NCBI GenBank assembly: GCA_964345365.1
Contig: CAYFQR010000048.1
Location: forward strand, 1 to 6,501
Source of the DNA: RUG754 sp964345365
GTDB lineage: Bacteria > Bacillota > Clostridia > Peptostreptococcales > Anaerovoracaceae
Direction of reading: 5' to 3'
Length of the DNA stretch: 6,501 nt
The translations under genes were made by a program, and so were the position numbers. Shown here piece after piece: positions 1-5,345 of the stretch; the first letter of the stretch is position 1; every line of letters starts with the position of its first letter. The notes under the pieces were generated by a model, which made no database searches, had not been told where the DNA came from, and was given only the letters and a program-made list of their open reading frames with translations.

Positions 1-26
1 CCCTATACGAACGTATAGGGCTTTTT
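1..26 (+). terminator. Rho-independent terminator or attenuator upstream of obgE
   Basis: Arms CCCTATACG (1-9) and CGTATAGGG (12-20) pair perfectly around AA, or as 8 bp with a GAAC loop. A T-tract (22-26) follows after one C. This is the classical intrinsic terminator layout. It probably belongs to the gene left of the window, which cannot be seen; rpmA is a frequent obgE neighbour in Firmicutes, but that is inference. Only 22 bp separate the T-tract from the obgE start, which leaves no room for a full promoter, so obgE is probably reached by readthrough. The structure may be cut by the window edge and its stem could be longer. Confidence 0.72.
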
Positions 27-48
27 CATCTGTAAGAGAGGATGTATT

Positions 49-1356
49 ATGTTCGTAGACAGAGCAAAAATATATGTCAAGTCGGGTAAGGGCGGAGACG
101 GCGCGGTCACATTCAGAAGAGACCCTTTTGTCCCTAACGGGGGGCCGGACGGCGGTGACGGCGGCAAAGGCGGCAATATCATAATTATGGCCGACAGGAA
201 CCTTAGGACTTTGATGGATTTCAAATACAAGAGAAAATATGAGGCAGAACCCGGCCAAAACGGAATGGGCAGAAACAAGTTCGGCAAGGACGGTGAAAGC
301 CTGGTAATAAAGGTTCCTATGGGTACGGTCGTGCTGGATGCCGAATCAAATCGCATAATGAAAGACCTCGTCACTGACGGAGACAGCTTTGTGTGCGCAA
401 AAGGCGGCAAGGGCGGAAGAGGAAATGTTCGCTTCAAGTCGTCCACCAGACAGGCGCCGAATTTCGCGGAAGCAGGCGGAAGTGCAATAGAAAGAAACAT
501 TATCCTTGAACTTAAGCTCATAGCGGACGTCGGTCTTGTAGGCTTCCCGAATGTGGGTAAGAGCTCTCTTTTAGCAGAGGCGACATCCGCTACACCGAAG
601 ATTGCAAACTATCATTTTACGACGATAGACCCTAATTTAGGGGTGGTATCATTGTATGATGATTCATTTGTAATGGCGGATATAGCGGGTATCATTGAGG
701 GTGCGTCGGAGGGCGCGGGAATGGGATTCAGATTCCTTAAGCATATCGAACGTACGAAAGTACTGATACATGTCGTAGATGTATCGGGAAAAGAGGGCAG
801 AGACCCGAAAGAAGATTTTGATAAGATAAATGCCGAGCTTGCCGCATACAGCGAGAGGATTCTCAAGAAACCGCAGATTGTGGCGGCTAACAAGATTGAC
901 GAACTCGAAGGCGGTGAAAACAGTCCGGAATACCTTGAATTTAAAAAACATATAGAAGAAAAAGGCTATAAATGCTTTCCTATGGCAGCTCCGCTCGGAA
1001 TAGGAGTAAAAGAAGTATTGGCTGCAGCACTTATTGAGCTGAGGAAAGTATTGGAGATTCCTGTAGAGATAGCCGATTTAAGTGAATACTTTGACTTTGA
1101 AAGAGAAGAGAACGACCCTGATTGGAACAAGATAGAAGCGGCATATGATAAAGAAGCGGGTGTTTATACTCTCAGCGGGAAACAGTTGACGAAGATTTTT
1201 AACTCCACAAACTTCCAAGATATGGGTTCATTAAGATATCTCTATAAATATATAGAAAAGAACGGAGCCATTGATGAACTGAGAGAAATGGGCCTTTCAG
1301 AAGGCGATATAATCAGAATTAACGGCTATGAGATGGAATTTTGGGATGAGTACTAA
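49..1356 (+). CDS. obgE: GTPase Obg/CgtA (ribosome assembly GTPase)
   Basis: This is a full-length 435-aa Obg GTPase. The family binds the large ribosomal subunit during late assembly and links GTP/ppGpp status to growth, division and, in Bacillus, sporulation onset. Three domains are visible. The glycine-rich Obg fold (about 1-158) includes GKGGDGAV near 13-20 and a GG(P)DGGDGGKGG stretch at 31-42. The G domain has Walker A GFPNVGKSS at 165-173, switch I FTTIDP at 190-195, DIAG at 211-214 and NKID at 281-284. The C-terminal OCT domain (about 340-435) ends in the acidic tail GYEMEFWDEY. The G5 loop reads MAAPLGIG (312-319), where the usual first Ser of the SA motif is Ala. The ATG at 49 is preceded by AGAGAGG (35-41) with 7-nt spacing, and the N-terminus MFVDRAKIYVKSGKGG matches the family start. 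The 3' end overlaps the next gene by 11 nt. Confidence 0.98.
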   Translation: MFVDRAKIYVKSGKGGDGAVTFRRDPFVPNGGPDGGDGGKGGNIIIMADRNLRTLMDFKYKRKYEAEPGQNGMGRNKFGKDGESLVIKVPMGTVVLDAESNRIMKDLVTDGDSFVCAKGGKGGRGNVRFKSSTRQAPNFAEAGGSAIERNIILELKLIADVGLVGFPNVGKSSLLAEATSATPKIANYHFTTIDPNLGVVSLYDDSFVMADIAGIIEGASEGAGMGFRFLKHIERTKVLIHVVDVSGKEGRDPKEDFDKINAELAAYSERILKKPQIVAANKIDELEGGENSPEYLEFKKHIEEKGYKCFPMAAPLGIGVKEVLAAALIELRKVLEIPVEIADLSEYFDFEREENDPDWNKIEAAYDKEAGVYTLSGKQLTKIFNSTNFQDMGSLRYLYKYIEKNGAIDELREMGLSEGDIIRINGYEMEFWDEY

Positions 1357-3217
1357 AAAAAGCATTATCAAGCCCGACTATCTCTTAAAAAGGGTTGAAA
1401 AACCCGGAAGATACATAGGCGGGGAAGTAAATTCAATAATAAAGGACGCAGATAAAGCAGAGGTTAACTTCTGCTTTTGTTTCCCTGACATGTATGAAAT
1501 AGGCATGTCATATTTAGGACTTCAGATTCTTTACAAAGCGCTTAATGACAGAGATAACGTTTATTGTCAGAGGGCTTTTCAGCCGCAGGCCGATATGGAA
1601 GAATTGATGAGAGCTGAAAAAATGCCGCTTTTTACTCTTGAAAGCAAGAATCCGGTTAGGGAAATGGATATAGTCGGTTTCACTCTCCAATATGAAATGT
1701 CGTTTACAACGATATTGAATATGCTTGATTTATCGGGGATATCCGTTAAATCGGAAGATAGAGGAGAAGATGGACCTATTATCATCGCGGGCGGGCCTTG
1801 CGCGTTTAATCCCGAACCTTTATGGGAGTTTATAGACTGTTTTTTGATAGGTGACGGGGAGGAATTATTGCCGGAGTTTACGGAACGCTATGCCAAGCTC
1901 AAAAAAGAAGGTTTATCAAAAAAAGAGATTCTTGAAAAACTTGCCCTCATTAAAGGCGTGTATGTCCCGTCGCTATATTATTATGAGTATAATGATAATG
2001 GAACAATAAAGAGATTATGTAAAGTAATTGAGACTGCTCCGGATAAAATCGAGAGACGAATACTGCCTTCGATTCAGGAAGCTGTTTTCCCTGTGAACCC
2101 TATAATCCCTATGGTTGAAGCCGTTCATGACAGGGCAGTGGTTGAAACTTTCAGAGGCTGCACGAGGGGTTGCAGATTCTGCCAGGCAGGGATGCTCTAC
2201 AGACCGATAAGAGAGAGAACCCGAGAAAAGATTGTGGATATTGCCTGTACACAAATAAAGAATACGGGATATGATGAGCTTTCGCTTCTCAGTCTTTCAT
2301 CATCCGACCATACCGAGTTTGAAGATATTGCACTTGAACTTCTTGATTTTACAAAGGCAAATAACTGTTCTCTCGCGCTTCCGTCGCTTAGAATGGACAG
2401 ATTTGCTTTTGAGGTTCTTCAGAAGATACAGGAGTTTAAGAAGAGCGGGCTTACCTATGCGCCCGAAGCCGGTACTCAGAGGCTCAGAGATGTTATAAAT
2501 AAGGGACTTACCGACGATGATATATTCACATCTATAAGACAGGCGCTTGAACTGGGTTGGAATCATATTAAGCTATATTTCATGATAGGCCTGCCGACGG
2601 AAACTTATGAAGATTTAGACGGTATAGCAGATATTGCAAGGAGAATCAAGGCTCTTAACTATGAGATAAACGGCTCTAAGGGCGGCAGGTTTTCGCTCAC
2701 AATATCAGTTTCGAACTTTGTTCCCAAGGCTGATACTCCGTTTCAATGGGAAGCTCAGGACAGTACGGAGGAGTTCAGGCTTAAGCATAACTACCTGTTC
2801 GAGAAGCTGAGAATGAAACAGGTCAGCTTCAATTATCATGATAACGAAACCTCATCGTATGAGGCGGTATTTGCACGCGGTGACCGCAGAACCTCAAAGC
2901 TTCTGTATGAGGCATGGAAACAGGGATGTAAGCTTGACGGATGGTCTGAATACTATCGTCCTGACCTTTGGGGAAAAGCTTTTGAGCTTTCCGGTATAGA
3001 CAGAGATTTTTATACGGTGAGGAAAAGGGCGTTTGACGAGGTGTTGCCGTGGGATATCATCGATTCGGGAATATCAAAGTCATATCTCATAAACGAAGCG
3101 AAAAAAGCATACAGTGAAATAACCACGCGAGATTGCAGATACGGATGTACGGGTTGCGGCATCAATCAAAAGACATTATGCGAAAAGGGAGGAATATACG
3201 AATGCCGAGATTTGTAA
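1346..3217 (+). CDS. B12-binding-domain radical SAM protein (TIGR03960 type)
   Basis: A 623-aa radical SAM enzyme of unknown reaction. The N-terminal part (about 1-250) resembles the cobalamin-binding-like domain of the TIGR03960 family; I see no DxHxxG base-off cobalamin motif, so B12 binding is doubtful. The radical SAM core starts at CTRGCRFC, with cluster cysteines C272, C276 and C279. Later landmarks are YAPEAGTQR (371-379) and YFMIGLPTET (411-420). The C-terminus has a second CxxxCxxC (C597, C601, C604) plus C612 and C620, which could bind another Fe-S cluster. I chose the ATG at 1346 because YLLKRVEKPGRYIGGE then sits at the normal distance from the N-terminus. An in-frame ATG at 1328 would add only six residues (MRWNFG). 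The Shine-Dalgarno sequence is weak (AGATGG, 1331-1336), consistent with translational coupling to obgE, whose stop it overlaps. It also overlaps the next gene by 16 nt. The partner gene and the ribosomal neighbourhood suggest a role in RNA or ribosome modification, but the substrate is unknown. Confidence 0.9.
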   Translation: MSTKKSIIKPDYLLKRVEKPGRYIGGEVNSIIKDADKAEVNFCFCFPDMYEIGMSYLGLQILYKALNDRDNVYCQRAFQPQADMEELMRAEKMPLFTLESKNPVREMDIVGFTLQYEMSFTTILNMLDLSGISVKSEDRGEDGPIIIAGGPCAFNPEPLWEFIDCFLIGDGEELLPEFTERYAKLKKEGLSKKEILEKLALIKGVYVPSLYYYEYNDNGTIKRLCKVIETAPDKIERRILPSIQEAVFPVNPIIPMVEAVHDRAVVETFRGCTRGCRFCQAGMLYRPIRERTREKIVDIACTQIKNTGYDELSLLSLSSSDHTEFEDIALELLDFTKANNCSLALPSLRMDRFAFEVLQKIQEFKKSGLTYAPEAGTQRLRDVINKGLTDDDIFTSIRQALELGWNHIKLYFMIGLPTETYEDLDGIADIARRIKALNYEINGSKGGRFSLTISVSNFVPKADTPFQWEAQDSTEEFRLKHNYLFEKLRMKQVSFNYHDNETSSYEAVFARGDRRTSKLLYEAWKQGCKLDGWSEYYRPDLWGKAFELSGIDRDFYTVRKRAFDEVLPWDIIDSGISKSYLINEAKKAYSEITTRDCRYGCTGCGINQKTLCEKGGIYECRDL

Positions 3218-3876
3218 TTAAATTCTCTAAAGACGGCTATATAAAATACATTTCGCATCTCGATTTGCTCAGAGTTTTCAAGAGGACTTTTAAGGTATGC
3301 GACATAAAACTTAAATATTCACAAGGGTTCAACCCGCATCCTAAAATGGGCTTCGCGCAACCGCTTTCTTTAGGATATTCCTCCACATCGGAATATCTCG
3401 AAATAGATACGGATGATGACAAAAAACCTGAAGAAATAAAGTTTCTTTTAAGAAACAATTTGCCGGAAGGTATAGAAGTGAATGAAATATTTCCTATGAA
3501 AGATGACATTAAATCACTTGCAGCCGCAACAATCGCATGCAGCTACAGGATTATTTTCCCTGTAAAAATATCGGAAAACGAAGCAGGGAAACTTGTGTCC
3601 GACTATTTGGCAAAAGAAGCAATTTTTGCTGAAAAGAGGATGAAAAAATCAAAGCGTTACGAACTTGTGGAAATCAGAAAGATGATCAGAGAAATGGATT
3701 TTGAAACAGGAGAAAACGATTTTACCCTAATATGTAAGCTTGATTCGGGAAGTCAATCAAATTTAAGCCCGGAACTTGTCATAAAAAGCTTTATCGAATT
3801 ATCCGGTTTAGATATACCGAGGCATGAAATTGAAGTAGAAAGAACCTGTATATTTTTCTCTGATTGTATACAATAA
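3202..3876 (+). CDS. Radical SAM-associated protein, TIGR03936/DUF2344 family
   Basis: A 224-aa protein, the usual companion of the preceding radical SAM enzyme; in some bacteria the two are fused. Family landmarks are RFVIKFSKDGYIKYISHLDLLRVFKR (3-28; segment YISHLDL at 16-22) and YSQGFNPHPKMGFAQPLSLG (39-58), followed by SEYLEI (63-68). There is no signal peptide or membrane segment, so it should be cytosolic. The start at 3202 has a good GGGAGG Shine-Dalgarno (3187-3192) with 9-nt spacing. An in-frame ATG at 3133 would add 23 residues that are only the out-of-frame reading of the upstream cysteine-rich tail. The 16-nt overlap with the upstream gene supports coupled synthesis of the two proteins. 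The molecular function is unknown; a substrate-binding or chaperone role for the enzyme is inference. No terminator of convincing strength follows the stop. Confidence 0.9.
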   Translation: MPRFVIKFSKDGYIKYISHLDLLRVFKRTFKVCDIKLKYSQGFNPHPKMGFAQPLSLGYSSTSEYLEIDTDDDKKPEEIKFLLRNNLPEGIEVNEIFPMKDDIKSLAAATIACSYRIIFPVKISENEAGKLVSDYLAKEAIFAEKRMKKSKRYELVEIRKMIREMDFETGENDFTLICKLDSGSQSNLSPELVIKSFIELSGLDIPRHEIEVERTCIFFSDCIQ

Positions 3877-3883
3877 CGGTACA

Positions 3884-3913
3884 TTGACAAAACTCTCTAA
3901 GTTTTCTTAAAAT
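3884..3913 (+). promoter_or_regulatory. Sigma-A-type promoter for comEA
   Basis: A perfect -35 box TTGACA (3884-3889) is followed after 18 nt by TAAAAT (3908-3913), which matches the -10 consensus at 5 of 6 positions. Transcription would start near 3920, about 20 nt before the comEA ATG. It lies in the only spacer of notable length (64 bp) between the obgE block and comEA, so it splits the window into two transcription units. A short inverted repeat AAAAC/GTTTT (3889-3893 and 3901-3905) sits inside the spacer and could be an operator. The TAAAAT box is not ideal and 18 nt is slightly long. Confidence 0.6.
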
Positions 3914-3926
3914 CAAGTAGACTTAT

Positions 3927-3931
3927 GGGGG
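3927..3931 (+). promoter_or_regulatory. Ribosome binding site of comEA (GGGGG)
   Basis: A run of five G residues lies 9 nt upstream of the comEA ATG at 3941, followed by a T-rich spacer. It is the only purine-rich stretch available. It departs from the GGAGG core used by the neighbouring genes, so translation may be weaker. It fixes the ATG at 3941 as start. Confidence 0.55.
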
Positions 3932-3940
3932 TTTTTTATT

Positions 3941-4660
3941 ATGAATGTCGATTTTGATACAATAAAAAAATTTGTCGAGGCAAATCGTAAAAACATAAAA
4001 ATATATGCGATTATTGCGATAGTTCTGTTATCTCTGCTCTATTATCGCACTACTTTCAGTTCGGAAGAAATCCGGATAGATGTAGACGCTTCGGAAAAGA
4101 GCATCACGGAATCCGTCGAAGAAATCGGTGAAAATGTCGATTCGGAAGTTATAGAAGATATTTCGCCGGGTGACAAGACTGCCGTCAGTTATCACAGCGC
4201 AGAGGCTTATGTTGATATAAGCGGAGAAGTTAAAAAGCCCGGTGTGTACAAGGTTACTACATCTACGAGGCTGTTCGAGGTTGTGGAACTTGCCGGAGGG
4301 CTTACCGAAAATGCCGATTATAATGCTATCAATCAAGCGGAATCGGTCTATGACGGAGAAAAAATAATTGTTCCTCACAAAGACTCGGGTAAAGGGCTTG
4401 AACAGGGAAAAGGCGGCAATATCAATGCCGGTGCGGCTTTGACAGGAGGAATATATGAGGAACTCTGCGGGCTTGTAAACATTAATACTGCCGACGAGGC
4501 ATTGCTGCAAACCCTGCCTGGAATCGGGCCGGTGAAAAGCAAGAGCATAGTTGAATATCGGAATGAAAACGGTAAGTTTGCATCTATTGAGGAATTAAAG
4601 AAGGTAAATGGAATAGGCAAGAAAACTTTCGAAAGTATCAGGGAGCTGATAACTTCCTGA
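3941..4660 (+). CDS. comEA: ComEA family membrane-anchored DNA-binding protein
   Basis: A 239-aa protein of the ComEA type. In naturally competent bacteria ComEA is the surface receptor that binds incoming double-stranded DNA and hands it to the ComEC channel. The domain order is diagnostic: a short cytoplasmic N-terminus, one membrane segment (about 21-35, IYAIIAIVLLSLLYY), an acidic linker, an SLBB domain (about 89-146, AYVDISGEVKKPGVYKV to IIVPH), a Gly-rich linker, and a C-terminal helix-hairpin-helix pair (about 178-239). The hairpins are LPGIGP (192-197) and VNGIGK (222-227), preceded by the typical GLVNINTADEALLQ. Length and order fit intact ComEA. comEB and comEC, usual downstream partners in Bacillus, are not next to it; a Spo0A-like DNA-binding protein follows instead. 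ComEA-like HhH proteins also occur in bacteria without proven competence, so DNA uptake is inferred. Confidence 0.93.
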   Translation: MNVDFDTIKKFVEANRKNIKIYAIIAIVLLSLLYYRTTFSSEEIRIDVDASEKSITESVEEIGENVDSEVIEDISPGDKTAVSYHSAEAYVDISGEVKKPGVYKVTTSTRLFEVVELAGGLTENADYNAINQAESVYDGEKIIVPHKDSGKGLEQGKGGNINAGAALTGGIYEELCGLVNINTADEALLQTLPGIGPVKSKSIVEYRNENGKFASIEELKKVNGIGKKTFESIRELITS

Positions 4661-4694
4661 TATGATTATATTTTTTGTTCTCACTGTTCCATTA

Positions 4695-4708
4695 TTTTTG
4701 TACAAAAA
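4695..4708. promoter_or_regulatory. Perfect 14-bp palindrome, possible operator
   Basis: TTTTTGTACAAAAA is fully self-complementary and its last two bases overlap the AAGGAG ribosome binding site (4707-4712) of the Spo0A-like gene. Each strand reads TTTGTACAA, which agrees with the Bacillus 0A-box consensus TTTGTCRAA at 7 of 9 positions. Because the downstream gene encodes a Spo0A-type DNA-binding domain, autoregulation is plausible. The low complexity of the T and A runs makes chance formation possible, and binding is not shown. Confidence 0.4.
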
Positions 4709-4718
4709 GGAGAAGAAG

Positions 4719-5129
4719 ATGACAAAAGAATCAAAGAACATGCAAGAACTTTTTTATGAACTTTTCAGCGAGGAGAATGAGGAAAGGAGAGCCATTGAGA
4801 AAAAGGTCTCAAAACTGCTTATGTCGCTTATGATGTCTACGAGCAGCAAGGGGTATCGCTATATTAAAGATGCGATTATGATGATTTTAGAGAACCAGGA
4901 AAATGCAGGGGCTTTTATGAAGGTTATTTATCCGACGATAGCCGTTAACAATGACACTGCAAGTGCGAATGTTGAAAGAAACATAAGATTTGCCGTGAAC
5001 GATGTATATAAGATGAATACAAAAGAAGACCTGATAAACATATTCGGCAAAAGCAGAATGACGGAATACAGACCTACAAGTTCCGAATTTATAACCGCGT
5101 GTGCGGAAAAAATGAGACTTGAGGGCTAA
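4719..5129 (+). CDS. Receiver-less Spo0A C-terminal domain DNA-binding protein
   Basis: A 136-aa protein that is almost entirely a Spo0A effector domain (about 27-135). Diagnostic stretches are KGYRYIKDAIMMI (44-56), MKVIYPTIA (67-75), NDTASANVERNIRFAV (78-93) and EYRPTSSEFITACAEKMRLE (116-135). These align without gaps to the Spo0A segments KGYLYLREAI, TKVLYPDIA, NTTASRVERAIRHAI and AKPTNSEFIAMVADKLRLE. In the recognition helix the Glu, Arg and Arg that match Bacillus Spo0A 213, 214 and 217 are kept (86, 87, 90), while the residue matching Arg211 is Asn84. The phosphorylatable receiver domain (about 120 residues) is absent, so it cannot be a phosphorelay target itself. The ATG at 4719 has a strong AAGGAG (4707-4712), 6-nt spacing. 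A frame-compatible ATG at 4662 would add a hydrophobic leader across the ribosome binding site and was not chosen. It lies 58 bp after comEA and may be co-transcribed with it. The regulated genes are unknown. Confidence 0.87.
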   Translation: MTKESKNMQELFYELFSEENEERRAIEKKVSKLLMSLMMSTSSKGYRYIKDAIMMILENQENAGAFMKVIYPTIAVNNDTASANVERNIRFAVNDVYKMNTKEDLINIFGKSRMTEYRPTSSEFITACAEKMRLEG

Positions 5130-5147
5130 ACTGCCGTATGATATAAT
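5119..5147 (+). promoter_or_regulatory. Strong extended -10 promoter for a leaderless transcript
   Basis: TTGAGG (5119-5124, 4 of 6 matches to the -35 consensus) lies in the last codons of the Spo0A-like gene. After an ideal 17-nt spacer comes a perfect TATAAT (5142-5147), preceded by TG one base upstream (TGATATAAT, extended -10). Standard spacing places the transcription start at 5154, which is the A of the downstream ATG. This would drive the DUF896 gene and mnmA as a leaderless mRNA. Confidence 0.75.
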
Positions 5148-5153
5148 ACCTGT

Positions 5154-5345
5154 ATGATTACGGATGATATGATAAAGAGAATAAACGAGCTTTCTCACAA
5201 AAAGAAAACCTCGGGTTTGACCGAAGAGGAATCGGTTGAGCAGAAGGAATTATACAGGGTATATTTAGATTCAATAAGAGCAAACGTCAAAGCACAATTA
5301 GAAAATATCGAAATAGTGGACGGTGAGAATAATAATGTTGAGTAA
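5154..5345 (+). CDS. DUF896 (YnzC-type) small protein
   Basis: A 63-aa soluble, charged protein of the DUF896 family, related to Bacillus YnzC. The signature is MITDDMIKRINELSHKKKTS (1-20), followed by LTEEESVEQKELYRVYLDSIRANVKAQLENIEIVD, which fits the two-helix hairpin fold of the family. The N-terminus aligns in length with YnzC (MISNAKIARINEL), which supports the ATG at 5154 although there is no Shine-Dalgarno within the expected window and the promoter lies directly in front. Bacillus ynzC sits in the SOS-regulated yneA operon, but I see no LexA (GAAC-N4-GTTC) box here, so an SOS link is not supported. The gene overlaps mnmA by 11 nt. No biochemical function is established. Confidence 0.88.
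   Translation: MITDDMIKRINELSHKKKTSGLTEEESVEQKELYRVYLDSIRANVKAQLENIEIVDGENNNVE
5322..5327 (+). promoter_or_regulatory. Ribosome binding site deciding the mnmA start
   Basis: GGTGAG lies 7 nt before the ATG at 5335 and matches the distal part of the anti-Shine-Dalgarno complement (AAGGAGGTGA). It lies within the end of the DUF896 gene. A GTG at 5323 inside this site would start the same frame four codons earlier but has no ribosome binding site of its own, so ATG 5335 is preferred. Confidence 0.65.

Noticed and set aside
91..177. GGC/GGT-rich repetitive stretches in obgE as a possible DNA repeat
   Set aside because: They encode the glycine-rich strands of the Obg fold and are explained by protein sequence.
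3..521. Long open frame on the - strand opposite the start of obgE, Pro/Leu rich
   Set aside because: It is the antisense image of the glycine-rich Obg fold; Gly codons read as Pro on the other strand. No ribosome binding site or family match.
1328..1345. Earlier ATG for the radical SAM gene
   Set aside because: The six added residues are the shifted reading of the conserved Obg tail and extend the protein past the usual family start.
3133..3201. Earlier ATG for the DUF2344 protein
   Set aside because: The extra 23 residues are the out-of-frame reading of the radical SAM C-terminus; the start at 3202 has a clear GGGAGG site.
3889..3905. AAAAC/GTTTT hairpin as terminator of the radical SAM block
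   Set aside because: The stem is only 5 bp and AT-rich, with no T-tract after it; an operator reading is more plausible.
4028..4510. 160-codon open frame on the - strand within comEA
   Set aside because: It lies fully opposite a well-supported gene, has no recognisable domain and an unlikely composition.
4625..4636. 12-bp palindrome ACTTTCGAAAGT in the 3' end of comEA
   Set aside because: It encodes conserved helix-hairpin-helix residues (K-T-F-E-S) and is about 80 bp from the next start. A regulatory role is possible but not supported.
4661..4694. A separate promoter for the Spo0A-like gene (TATGAT or TATATT boxes)
   Set aside because: No acceptable -35 hexamer lies at 16-18 nt from either box; co-transcription with comEA is simpler.
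4662..4718. N-terminal hydrophobic extension of the Spo0A-like protein (MIIFFVLTVPLFLY)
   Set aside because: It looks like a signal anchor, but it spans the strong AAGGAG site of the ATG at 4719, and a DNA-binding Spo0A domain should not be exported.
5130..5153. LexA/SOS box before the DUF896 gene, expected from the Bacillus ynzC context
   Set aside because: No GAAC-N4-GTTC sequence is present near this promoter.
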